Shown here: positions 39,098 through 47,985 of the stretch, piece after piece
Layout of the letters: each line of letters starts with the position of its first letter
How positions within the stretch are numbered: position 1 is the first letter of the stretch
From: Candidatus Ozemibacter sibiricus
GTDB lineage: Bacteria > Muiribacteriota > Ozemobacteria > Ozemobacterales > Ozemobacteraceae
Assembly: GCA_003327425.1 (NCBI GenBank)
Contig: QOQW01000003.1
Coordinates: forward strand, 1 to 64,000
Direction: 5' to 3'
DNA: 64,000 nucleotides
Notes under the pieces: model-generated
What the model saw: only the letters and a program-made list of their open reading frames with translations
Databases searched by the model: none
Told to the model about the DNA's origin: nothing
Program-made: the position numbers and the translations under genes

Positions 39098-40120
39098 ATG
39101 GATCGAACCCCGATGTGGCCCGCCCGCCAGCGCCCGAGGCGTCCTGGCCTGACCGCTGCCCCGCCGTCAGCCCCGGCTTCCCTGCAGTCCACCACGCCGC
39201 CTCATCGCCGGAAGTCTCCCTCTCGGATCGCCATGGCCGTGGCCCAGCGGCAGCCCCAACACCACGCGCCAACCATCGCCTGGCTGGGGCTGATCGTCGG
39301 GCTTCTCCTCTATGCCTGGCCCTCTTGGGCGCAGGTCTTGGCGCTTCCTGCCGGCGAGTTCATCATTCTGGAATCCGACCAGGAGACACCTCCACGCCTG
39401 GTCGCCGGCAACCCCGACCTGCTGGACATCCCCGCCTGCCCCGCCTCGACCTTCAAGATCATCCTGGCCTGGGCAGCGCTCGAACGTGGGATCATCGCCA
39501 CCGACACGCGCCTGCCCTGCCGTGATCCCCATCTGGGCTCGGCCACCCGCCGGCTCGACCTGGGCCAGGCGCTCTTGTACTCAAGCAACGCCTATTTTCA
39601 GACCCTCGCCCCACGGATCGGCCGCCCCGCGCTCGACACCTTCCTGCGCGAATCGGGGTATCTGCCACCTGACGCCCTGCGGGGGTGGCTGGGGAAGGAC
39701 TGGTCGCCAGTCGTCAAAGGCGGGCGGCTGCGCATCAGCCCGCGCCAGCAGCACGTCTTCCTCACGCGGCTGCTGAACGACGAGATCGCGGTCGGGCAGC
39801 GCAGCCGCCCGGCCCTCCTCGAGGCGCTGCGCTGGCCTGTCCCGCGCTCGTCGCCCCAGGAGGGCGGACCTCCCGCCGGCGCCATGGCTTCGCCTGCCGA
39901 CTCGCCACCGGCTCGCGAAGAGGCCTGGGAAGTGTTCGGGAAGACCGGAGCCGCCGGCGGCGCGGTCTGGTTCATCGGCTTCAGTCGTCGGGCCGGCCGC
40001 TGGAAAGCGGTCACCGTCTTCTGCCGCGGCCCGGTGGCGCGCCGGCCCGCCGTCATCGCCGCGTTCTACGAACGGTTCGGCCTGCGCTGGGATCCCGCTC
40101 TCCTGCCCCCGCTGCCGTAA
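39098..40120 (+). CDS. Class D beta-lactamase-like / transpeptidase-fold serine protein
   Basis: 340 residues. GGAG before the ATG. A membrane helix or signal at 58-79 (TIAWLGLIVGLLLYAWPSWAQ). The penicillin-interacting fold is shown by S117-x-x-K120 in CPASTFKI, S162-S163-N164 and K282-T-G284 in FGKTGAAGG, with AWEVFGKTG and GGAVWFIGFSRR as in class D (OXA/BlaR1) proteins. SxN at the second motif is PBP-like, where OXA enzymes have SxV, so peptidoglycan activity or beta-lactam sensing are as likely as lactam hydrolysis. It lies in line with pqiA-pqiB, which suggests a function in the cell envelope. Confidence 0.8.
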   Translation: MDRTPMWPARQRPRRPGLTAAPPSAPASLQSTTPPHRRKSPSRIAMAVAQRQPQHHAPTIAWLGLIVGLLLYAWPSWAQVLALPAGEFIILESDQETPPRLVAGNPDLLDIPACPASTFKIILAWAALERGIIATDTRLPCRDPHLGSATRRLDLGQALLYSSNAYFQTLAPRIGRPALDTFLRESGYLPPDALRGWLGKDWSPVVKGGRLRISPRQQHVFLTRLLNDEIAVGQRSRPALLEALRWPVPRSSPQEGGPPAGAMASPADSPPAREEAWEVFGKTGAAGGAVWFIGFSRRAGRWKAVTVFCRGPVARRPAVIAAFYERFGLRWDPALLPPLP

Positions 40121-40572
40121 GCCCCGAGCGAGACGGCCGCACGGGAAAGGCAGCCATCGCCCGGCTCACCCGCTCCCTTCAACCGGCTCGCCCCCCCCTC
40201 TGCGCCGGTCGATTCGAACCTGTATCCTCACGCATCTGTGCACCCCAGAACCGACGCGGCGCCGCCACCCCCGTCATCCATATCCGCCGCCTCGGTCTGA
40301 CCCACAGCCTGGCCGTTCCCGCGGCGGGCAGGGCGGGACCAGGATTCAGGAGCCGGCGGTCCCCCGCGATGTCGACGAGGCGATAGGCGCGCCACCTGGT
40401 TCGGGCGATCTTTCCAGGTGGGCACCCGCGCCCGCCCCCGCGCGCCCGCCCCCCGCTCGAAGGGATATGCTCCATGCCCACAACTTCGCCGGCAGGGCGG
40501 CCAGCCTGCCCCACCCCAGCTCGACGGGATATGCTACACTTCCACCTGCAGGGCCACCTTGGGAGGATGAGC
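40121..40572. other. Long leader region of the cyclase gene
   Basis: About 450 bp without a gene. The last 120 bp carry the 17-bp direct repeat listed separately, each unit ending in a TATGCT that could serve as a -10 box. The remainder shows nothing recognisable. Confidence 0.6.
40455..40535 (+). repeat. 17-bp direct repeat upstream of adenylyl cyclase
   Basis: GCTCGAAGGGATATGCT at 40455-40471 and GCTCGACGGGATATGCT at 40519-40535, one mismatch, 64-bp period (about six helical turns). Position just before the cyclase gene suggests a duplicated operator or promoter element. Confidence 0.65.
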
Positions 40573-42546
40573 ATGCCGTCACGACTGCTGTCTGTCGTCT
40601 TCACCGACATCAAAGGCTTCACCGAACGCACCTCGCAGGCCGGACGCGATTTCGCCGTCAAGCTGCGCGAGAAGCACGATGCGCTGCTCAAGCCGATCAT
40701 CCGCCGCTACGAAGGCACCCTGGTCAAGACCATCGGCGACGCCTTCCTGCTGACCTTCGAAAGCCCCACCAACGCCGTGCTCTGCGCCCTGATGATGCAA
40801 GAGGCCCTGCGCACCTACAACCGCACCGCCCCTGCCGAGGAGCGCATCGAGATCCGGATCGCCATCAACACCGGCGAGGTCACCGTGACCGACGGCGACG
40901 TGCTGGGCGACGTGGTCAATGTCGCTTCGCGCGTCGAGCACATCACCGAGGCCAACGAGATCTGGTTCACCGAAGCCACCTACCTGGCCATGAACAAGCA
41001 GGAGGTGCCCACCAGCCTGGTCGGCGAATTCCGGTTGAAAGGGGTGCCCGAAGCGCTCAAAATCTATCGCGTCGTCCAGGACCTCGACTCCGAACAGTTC
41101 AAAATGGCCCTCGCCCGGCAGCAGGAAAAGCTGGCCGCGGACGCCGCCCTGGCCGCCCCCGGTCGCCCCGGGCTGCCTCTGCCCGCCGTCGGTCTCGTCG
41201 CCGCCCTCGTGCTGCTCACCCTGCTGGCCATCCTCTGGACCTGGAAGAACGCCATCCCGCCCCAGCTCCTCGAAGCCAATCGGGCGCTCAACAGCGGCGA
41301 GCCGCGCCGCGCCATCGACGCCGTGATCTCGCTGCTGGCCGAGGCTCCCAACCATCCTCAGGGCCTCGAGCTGCTTCGCCGCAGCCTCGAAGCGGCCGTC
41401 GGCCAGCACCTGGCCAAGAAAGAAACGGCGGCCGCCCGCGCCCTCCTCGATGATCTGCGGGCCCGGTTCGGCTCGCTCGGCCCCCTGCCCGATCTCGAGA
41501 CCGACGTCTCGCTGGCCGAAGCGTACGATCTCGCTCAGCAGGGCCTCCGTGGCCGAGAGCAAGCCGACGAGATCGCCCACCGCCTGGCGACCGAACAGAA
41601 GGACCATGCCCCTACGGTGCACAAGGTGGCGCGGTTCTACCACCGCACCGGCATCCACGGCAGGCGCAGCATCCACTACATGACCGCCGCGGCCGCCTTC
41701 GACCCGGCCAGCTTCGCCCAGGATCCGGAATTCCTCAAGACCATGGATTATTTCCTCATGACCTGGTCTCCAGAGGAGGGGTTCGACGAAACGCGCCAGT
41801 TCATCGCCAGTCACTGCTTCGACCTGTTCGCCGCCACCTTCACTCGCCTCCTGGCCACGACCGACCAGGACAGCCGCAGCGGCCGCTGGAACGCCCTGCG
41901 CATCATGGCTCGGCGAGGGCGGCCGGTCGACCCCACCCCCGTCTATCTGGCCGAAATCCTGAACTCCCCTGGCGAAGAAGATTCCCCGTTGCTCCGCGAA
42001 GCCGTCGAGTATTTCGTAGCGGGCACCGGCACCGCGGCCCTGCCGGCCACGTTCGATCGATTCCCGCTGCTCGAGCGCGGTCTGCTGGCCACCGATTCGC
42101 CCTCCATGCGGCTGGCCGCCGGCCCCTTCTTCCCCCGCCTCGAACCCTGGCTGCGACGCGCGCTGACCGATCCGGGCTCGACCACGGCCCGTCTGAACGC
42201 CTTCCGGGTGCTCGAGGAGAAGGGAATCCCGCCCGATCAGCTCTGGCGGTTCCACGCCGCCCAGGCCATCGACTGGGAGGGGGTGCTGCGCACCGACAAC
42301 CAGACCCGCCGCACGCTCAAGGACGCGGTCGCCTATCTGGCCAGTCATCCGGTTCCAGCCGGGATCGCTGTCCGCACCGACCCCGTGCTGGCTCCCCTGC
42401 GCGAAGCGCTGACCGCCCTCGCCGCCGCCGCGGCTCGCTATGCCGCCCACGCCCGGGGCAACAACTGGCAACCCGAGTTCGCCTCCTGGCAGGCCCTGCA
42501 AGGGGAAGCCGAGGCGGCCGCCAGCCGGCTGCCGCAGGCCCGCTGA
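40573..42546 (+). CDS. Class III adenylyl cyclase with membrane-linked helical domain
   Basis: 657 residues. GGAGG at 40562-40566 supports ATG 40573 over ATG 40567. The cyclase domain comes first (1-190): metal-binding D12 and D56, adenine-specifying K52 (VKTIGDAF) and D109, transition-state N116 and R120 (GDVVNVASR). All catalytic positions are intact and the Lys/Asp pair predicts ATP, giving cAMP. A single helix follows (PAVGLVAALVLLTLLAILWTW, about 205-227) and then about 430 residues of alpha-helical, TPR-like sequence (LNSGEPRRAIDAVISLLAEAPNHPQGLELL). The order catalytic-membrane-sensor is reversed from most bacterial cyclases; the distal part is probably outside the cytosol. Confidence 0.92.
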   Translation: MPSRLLSVVFTDIKGFTERTSQAGRDFAVKLREKHDALLKPIIRRYEGTLVKTIGDAFLLTFESPTNAVLCALMMQEALRTYNRTAPAEERIEIRIAINTGEVTVTDGDVLGDVVNVASRVEHITEANEIWFTEATYLAMNKQEVPTSLVGEFRLKGVPEALKIYRVVQDLDSEQFKMALARQQEKLAADAALAAPGRPGLPLPAVGLVAALVLLTLLAILWTWKNAIPPQLLEANRALNSGEPRRAIDAVISLLAEAPNHPQGLELLRRSLEAAVGQHLAKKETAAARALLDDLRARFGSLGPLPDLETDVSLAEAYDLAQQGLRGREQADEIAHRLATEQKDHAPTVHKVARFYHRTGIHGRRSIHYMTAAAAFDPASFAQDPEFLKTMDYFLMTWSPEEGFDETRQFIASHCFDLFAATFTRLLATTDQDSRSGRWNALRIMARRGRPVDPTPVYLAEILNSPGEEDSPLLREAVEYFVAGTGTAALPATFDRFPLLERGLLATDSPSMRLAAGPFFPRLEPWLRRALTDPGSTTARLNAFRVLEEKGIPPDQLWRFHAAQAIDWEGVLRTDNQTRRTLKDAVAYLASHPVPAGIAVRTDPVLAPLREALTALAAAAARYAAHARGNNWQPEFASWQALQGEAEAAASRLPQAR

Positions 42547-42580
42547 CGGCCCTCGCAAAGATCGCCCCGCGAGAATCGCC

Positions 42581-44737
42581 ATGAGGACACCGCGGCCTGA
42601 CAGATTCCGGGGTGCGATCTTCTCCCTTCTGGTCACCTGCCTTCTCCTGGCAGGGACGCTGCCCGCCGTCTTCGCCCGGGCCGGGGGCGGCGAGGGGTTC
42701 CCCGGTTCCCCCGGGCCGGGCAGCGGCGGCGGAGGGTCGGGCAGCGATTCCGAAGCCTTCTTCTATTTGCTGTGGCATCTCCTCGATCTCGCCTACCACT
42801 ATCCCCTGATCGGGATCCCATTGATCATCCTGCTCATCATCGCCGCCGCCTACGGAGCCTTCGAAGGCAGAGAACGCTACGTCGACTACACCATCCGGCG
42901 CGGCACACAGGCGCAGCCCCAGGTCGAGCAAGCCCGCGCCGTGGCTCGCTTGCGCCAGCGGGATCCCGCCTGGAACCAGACCGCGTTCCTGGGCCGGGTG
43001 CGACAGGCCTTCCTAGCCATCCAGCACGGCTGGGCCAAGGCCGACCTCGGCACGGCCCAGGCCTTCCTCTCGGATGGAGTGTATGATCGCTTCCAGATCC
43101 TGCTGCGAGAATTGGCCGAGGCCGGCCTGCGCAATCGCGTGACCGACGTGCGAGTGGTCGATACCGCCATTCGCCAGGTGGACAGCGACGATCACTACGA
43201 CACCATCCATGTCGCGATCCGGGCGACCGCCATCGACTGCCTGGTCTCGGCGACGACCGGCCAGTGGGTAGAAGGCCCCACCACGCCCGAGATGTTCGAA
43301 GAGGTCTGGACGTTCCTGCGCCGGCCCAGCGCGCGCACGCTCGCCAGGCCAGGCCTGATCGAAGGATTCTGCCCCAACTGCAGCGCCCCCGTCGAGATGG
43401 CGCGGGTCGCCATCTGCGCCGCCTGTCAGTCCTACCTGCGCTCCGGCGAGCATGACTGGGTGCTCGCGGTCATCACCCAGGCCAGCGAGTGGGCGCCCCG
43501 GCCGGCCACTGCCGTGCCCGGCCTGACCGCCTACCGACAGCTCGATCCCGGCTTCCACCTCCAGCACCTCGAGGACCGCGCCTCGGTCGTCTTCTGGCGA
43601 CATGCCCTCGCCGAACGCCTGGGCGACGTGGGCCCGCTGCGGAAATACGCGCTCGATCCATTCCTCGCCGGCTTCGCCCTCCGCCTGCAACCCGGCGAGG
43701 ACGGTACCCGCCATTTCTTCACCCGTTGCGCCGTGGGCGGCGTCAGGGCCAAAGCCATCCTGCCCGGGGAACCCTTCGACCGCGTCTTCGTCGAGATCGC
43801 CTGGAGCGGCCGCCCGACCGAACGCCGCCGCGACGGCCGGACGGTCGCCGCCGGCCCCGGCACCCGACGGCTGCGCAACGTCTTCGTCCTGGTTCGCCGG
43901 CATGGCGTCACCACCCCGACCCGCACCTCCCTCGACAGCGCCCACTGCCCCAATTGCGGCGCTCCCGAGCAGACCGGCCAGGAGTTCGCCTGCCCCTACT
44001 GCGATACCGTTCTCAATGACGGCTCGCAGGACTGGGTCCTCGAACGCCTCCTCGGGGTCAACGATACTGAAGTCCTGAATGCCATCCGCCAGGCTGGCCA
44101 ACCCAACCGCCCCGCCTCCCGCCCTGCTCCCCGCTCTGGGCCTGACACCGCAGCCCCGACCGCGCAGCCCGGCCTCTCGCCTGAGCCCACGCCCGCGCCG
44201 CCGGCCGCCATGCCACCCGACGCGACTCGGCCCTCGCCGACCGGCCCGTCAGAGACCACGACTGGCAGCGATTCCTCCCTGGATTCCTCTGACCGCCCGC
44301 CTACTCCCCTCCCGAGTCTCGACATCCTGGAATGGCTGGTGGCCACCATGCTGGCCGACGGCGTCATCGACGAGAAGGAGATGGCCCTGTTGCATGACAT
44401 GGGCCGCCGCCTCGGCGTGTCGGAGGCCCGGGTGCTCGAGACGGTGGCTGCCCATCAGGCCGAGCCCCATGGCTTCGACCGCCTGCCCGTACCAGCCACT
44501 CCCTTCGAAGCCAGGGAAATGCTACGGTCCATGGCTGCCATGGCCCTGGCCGACGGACGCCTGACCGACAAGGAGATGGCCCTGCTGATCAGCTTCGGGC
44601 GAAAAGTCGCCCTCTCTCCGCTGGACGTGAACCTGCTGGTCAAGATGGAACGGCAGCGCCTCTTCCAGGAGGCCCGCCGCATCCTGCAAGAGCAGAAGAA
44701 GCTGCTGGATACCCCGGACCACCGTCCCCCTGCCTGA
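42581..44737 (+). CDS. Tim44-like / zinc-ribbon / TerB membrane protein
   Basis: 718 residues. Start ATG 42581 has only a weak site. Domains: signal or helix (FSLLVTCLLLAGTLPAVFARA), Gly/Ser linker, membrane helix (YPLIGIPLIILLIIAAAYGAF), Tim44-like domain (AFLGRVRQAFLAIQHGWAKADLGTAQAFLSDGVYDRFQILL), first Cys2-Cys2 ribbon (CPNCSAP...CAACQ), a second domain, second ribbon (CPNCGAP...CPYCD), Pro/Thr linker, and TerB-like helices (MLADGVIDEKEMALLHDMGRRLG, ALADGRLTDKEMALLISFGRK). The Asp-Gly acidic motifs of TerB may bind metal. Tim44-like proteins bind membranes. Function unknown; another TerB protein lies at 58155. Confidence 0.8.
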   Translation: MRTPRPDRFRGAIFSLLVTCLLLAGTLPAVFARAGGGEGFPGSPGPGSGGGGSGSDSEAFFYLLWHLLDLAYHYPLIGIPLIILLIIAAAYGAFEGRERYVDYTIRRGTQAQPQVEQARAVARLRQRDPAWNQTAFLGRVRQAFLAIQHGWAKADLGTAQAFLSDGVYDRFQILLRELAEAGLRNRVTDVRVVDTAIRQVDSDDHYDTIHVAIRATAIDCLVSATTGQWVEGPTTPEMFEEVWTFLRRPSARTLARPGLIEGFCPNCSAPVEMARVAICAACQSYLRSGEHDWVLAVITQASEWAPRPATAVPGLTAYRQLDPGFHLQHLEDRASVVFWRHALAERLGDVGPLRKYALDPFLAGFALRLQPGEDGTRHFFTRCAVGGVRAKAILPGEPFDRVFVEIAWSGRPTERRRDGRTVAAGPGTRRLRNVFVLVRRHGVTTPTRTSLDSAHCPNCGAPEQTGQEFACPYCDTVLNDGSQDWVLERLLGVNDTEVLNAIRQAGQPNRPASRPAPRSGPDTAAPTAQPGLSPEPTPAPPAAMPPDATRPSPTGPSETTTGSDSSLDSSDRPPTPLPSLDILEWLVATMLADGVIDEKEMALLHDMGRRLGVSEARVLETVAAHQAEPHGFDRLPVPATPFEAREMLRSMAAMALADGRLTDKEMALLISFGRKVALSPLDVNLLVKMERQRLFQEARRILQEQKKLLDTPDHRPPA

Positions 44738-44927
44738 GCGCGGCGGTCGTCGCCCGCGGCCCTGCCGCGACGGCACGCCGACATCCAGGGCATGGCCTTC
44801 GGCGGGAGGCATTGGCCACCCCGCCGCTCGTCGCCAACCGGCTCCTCTTCGCGCGTATACCGCATCGCCGCATGGCATTCCAATCAGAGAGGCCGAACCA
44901 GGCCGATCCCGCGCGCGGCCACCCTGG

Positions 44928-47696
44928 TCACCACAACCCGGCTTCGCACTCCCCGAGCAAGGCGTCGAGCGATTGCTCGACCCGCCAGCTTTCCGTTTCC
45001 TCGGCCTCCAGATCAAGGTCGATCGCCATCGCGAACGGATTTCTCCGACAACGTTCCTGGAATTGCGTGACCTCGTCAGGTGTCAGCCCTCCCTGCGAGA
45101 TGCGCTCGATCATCGACGATAGCAAGCTGCCCAGCTCCTGGAGCAGCGCTTCATATTCGGCAGACCGGCAGAACTGCTCATAGTCGCGCAACGGGCGACG
45201 AAGCGGGGGATGCACCGAGCACAGGGGCGTCTCCAGCGTGGCGCCACGCACCGGATGATACACGCCACCGGCCGGACAGACGCAGGACTTCAGATAGGTC
45301 CAGCGCTGCCGCAAAAGATCGAGCAAGGCGGGACCGGACGCCGGCGGGCACGCGGCCCCCTCGTCTTCCTCCAGGCAATCGAGCGCAAAGATCAGGGAGC
45401 ATTGATGCGCATGGCATTCCTCTACCTCGGCCAGACTCCTTCCGTTCGGTTCGGGCAAGAGGAAGCCCTGGCGCTGGAACAGAGCCGGATGATCGCGCCG
45501 ATAGCGGAACACCGGGAGCCAGAACCCCAGTTTCCGCTGCAGCCGATGCTGGATGTTGATCAACGGGCGCGGCCAGGACCCGAGCGTCACCAGGGTTCGA
45601 CGCTTCCAGAGAGCGGCCGGGAAGGCGCGAAGGAACCGCCGCCACCGCTCCAGGGCCACCCGTAGAAGCCTCCGACCATCGCCAGGCCGAGCCAGCCAGC
45701 CATTGTGCTGCAACCGCCAACCCAACTGGCCTGCCGCCTGCAGCATTTCGAACGCCAACAGCGGCGCCCCGGCCGCAGCCAGCTCGTCGCTGCGCACCAA
45801 CGCCGCCGCGCCCAGCTGACACGCCGCTTTCTCGAACCACACCGCGCCCTGACCATCTTTCTCCCATGGAGGCGGGGAGAAATCCCAGTCCCCGATTTCC
45901 ACGGCCTGCTGGAGCACGTCGAACAGACCCAGCCGAGCCATGGAAGCGACTACCTGACACTCGGCCGGACCGAGCGGCTGATCCTCGGCCACCGCGTCGG
46001 CCAGACGGGCGGCGGCCCGTTCCAACCTCCGATGCACCAAGGGCTGGAGAGCCACCCGCAGCGCCATCACCGGCCCGAATGTCCGCGCGGCGTGGGGCTC
46101 ACGCCATTCCTGGCGGACCGAGGCCACCACCTGCGCCACCAGGGCCTGTCGTTGTCGAGCCTGGAGCGGATCGATGGGCCCGGTGGCCAGGCGGTATCTC
46201 TCCTCGGTTTCTCGCACGACGGCCGGCGCCAGCACCGCGGCGGCACTGGCCTGGATCGCCAAAAGCGCCTGCCGGGTCTCGGCCGACCCCTCCCAGGCCA
46301 GGGCGATCCGCGCCAGGATCCAGGGCTGGAGGGGATCGGCAGCGATCTCCCGCCCCTCCAGACGCATCTGGGCGAGATAGCAGCAGCCGTAGGGCTCTTC
46401 CCAGGCCGCCGCGCGCCCCAACCAGCGGATGCCTTCCAGCACATCCCGGGCCAGACCCGCCCCCCGCACCAGCATCTCGCCGTAGTTGGCCATGGCGACC
46501 GGCAGTCCTTGCAGGGCCGCCTGCCGGAACCACCGCACGGCCTGGGCCTCATCGCGCGGCACGCCAATCCCATTGTCGTACCGCCATCCCAGCAGATTCA
46601 TGGCTTCGAGATCCCCTTGCTCAGCGGCGGCCGTCAGCAGCGCGAGCCCGCGGGCCGGGTCGCTTCCCGGCCAGCCGCCTTGCAGGAGGAGCGTTCCCAG
46701 GCAACGCCTGGCCAGCGGCTGCCCACGCGCCAGCCCCAGCTCATACCATCGCCGGGCTTCCGGAAAATCCGGCTGGCCGGTGGCCTTCCCGGATTCGTAC
46801 AAGGACCCCAGGAAAACGGGGGCCCAGGCCGATCCCTGCGCCGAGGCCTGTCGGGCCTGGTCGAGCGCGGCCGCGACATCGACGGTCCCGAAATACCCAT
46901 AGGCATGGGCTTCCGCCAGATATTCCCGGGCCGCGACCATTCCCTGCTGCGCGGCCTGCTCGAGCCAATGCCGCCCCTGCTCGGGATTCGGTTCGATCCC
47001 CAGACCCCGCGTATAGATCCATCCCAACCGCAGCTGCGCCGGTACCACCCCGTGGAAAGCGGCAATCTGATAGGCGCTGATGGCACGGGGAACATCACGC
47101 GCCCGCCCCTCGCCCCGTTCGGCCATCTCTCCCAGGTGTTGGAAGGACAGGAAGTCGCCAGTCTGAGTGGCACGAGTCAGCCACCACTCCGCCATGGTGG
47201 GATCGGCCCTCGTGCCTTGGCCGTAGCGGTACAACACGCCCAGCACCCCCATGGCGCGAGGAAGGCCCTGTTCAGCGGCCCTTTTCACCAGAGCAAAGGC
47301 CTGTACCGCGTCGGTGGCGACCCCCTCGCCCCGTAGATGCATGAGACCCAATTGGCAGGCGGCCAGCGGCGAACCCAAGGCCAGCGCCCGGTCGTAGAAG
47401 GCCTTCGCCAGCGCGAGGTCGGTCTGGCCGGTCCACCCGCGATGCCACAAGACTCCGAGGTTGTACCAAGCATCGGCCTGCAGCGGAACCGGCAGCAGGG
47501 CGATCCACCACGCCAGGCCTTCTCTGCCCCCCGCCTCTCCCAGAATCGCTCGGCTCACGCCGGCCAGCCATTGCTGGCCGACCTGGCGGGCCTGCTGCAG
47601 CATCAACCGGGGCCAGGCGAAGACCTCGGCACCAGCCCGCCGCCCGACGACCACGAGGACCACCACCAATAGTCCGAATCTAAGGATCCTCCTCAT
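44928..47696 (-). CDS. Exported Sel1-repeat protein with pilin-like Cys tail domain
   Basis: 922 residues from ATG 47696, which has AGGAG upstream; the longer open frame before it is not coding. Signal peptide 1-22 (GLLVVVLVVVGRRAGA). Residues 70-480 hold about eleven Sel1-like repeats (A-x2-LG-x2-Y-x-x-G-x-G): AACQLGLMHLRGEGV, MGVLGVLYRYGQGT, AQLRLGWIYTRGLGI, AMNLLGWRYDNGIGV. The middle 250 residues are helical. Residues 761-830 repeat the tail seen in the lipoprotein at 34092: CHAHQCSLIFALDCL, YLKSCVCPAGGVY, LETPLCSVHP. Sel1 arrays bind partner proteins; the tail hints at the pilus or secretion system. Confidence 0.82.
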   Translation of the reverse strand: MRRILRFGLLVVVLVVVGRRAGAEVFAWPRLMLQQARQVGQQWLAGVSRAILGEAGGREGLAWWIALLPVPLQADAWYNLGVLWHRGWTGQTDLALAKAFYDRALALGSPLAACQLGLMHLRGEGVATDAVQAFALVKRAAEQGLPRAMGVLGVLYRYGQGTRADPTMAEWWLTRATQTGDFLSFQHLGEMAERGEGRARDVPRAISAYQIAAFHGVVPAQLRLGWIYTRGLGIEPNPEQGRHWLEQAAQQGMVAAREYLAEAHAYGYFGTVDVAAALDQARQASAQGSAWAPVFLGSLYESGKATGQPDFPEARRWYELGLARGQPLARRCLGTLLLQGGWPGSDPARGLALLTAAAEQGDLEAMNLLGWRYDNGIGVPRDEAQAVRWFRQAALQGLPVAMANYGEMLVRGAGLARDVLEGIRWLGRAAAWEEPYGCCYLAQMRLEGREIAADPLQPWILARIALAWEGSAETRQALLAIQASAAAVLAPAVVRETEERYRLATGPIDPLQARQRQALVAQVVASVRQEWREPHAARTFGPVMALRVALQPLVHRRLERAAARLADAVAEDQPLGPAECQVVASMARLGLFDVLQQAVEIGDWDFSPPPWEKDGQGAVWFEKAACQLGAAALVRSDELAAAGAPLLAFEMLQAAGQLGWRLQHNGWLARPGDGRRLLRVALERWRRFLRAFPAALWKRRTLVTLGSWPRPLINIQHRLQRKLGFWLPVFRYRRDHPALFQRQGFLLPEPNGRSLAEVEECHAHQCSLIFALDCLEEDEGAACPPASGPALLDLLRQRWTYLKSCVCPAGGVYHPVRGATLETPLCSVHPPLRRPLRDYEQFCRSAEYEALLQELGSLLSSMIERISQGGLTPDEVTQFQERCRRNPFAMAIDLDLEAEETESWRVEQSLDALLGECEAGLW

Positions 47697-47985
47697 GCCA
47701 GGCCCGCTCCTCTTGCCAGAAATACGGCCCTGCCGTCGCCCGCCCCCCCGCCGGCGGCCCGCCACAGCGCCGCGCTCTCCGGCGCCAGGCCTCCATGCCA
47801 CAGCGTCGCGAATCACAGCCGCCAGCGCGGCGAGAAACGGGCGAGCCAGAGCGCCCATCGGCGTCCTCTGGTTGAGCGGCGAGACGCGCCGCCGCTCGCC
47901 TGACGGTCTGCGGGAGAGCCGCCCCGACCGTGGGCCGGTCGGCTTCCCTTCGGCATCACGGCCGGACCGTCACGCCCTCGGCGCT

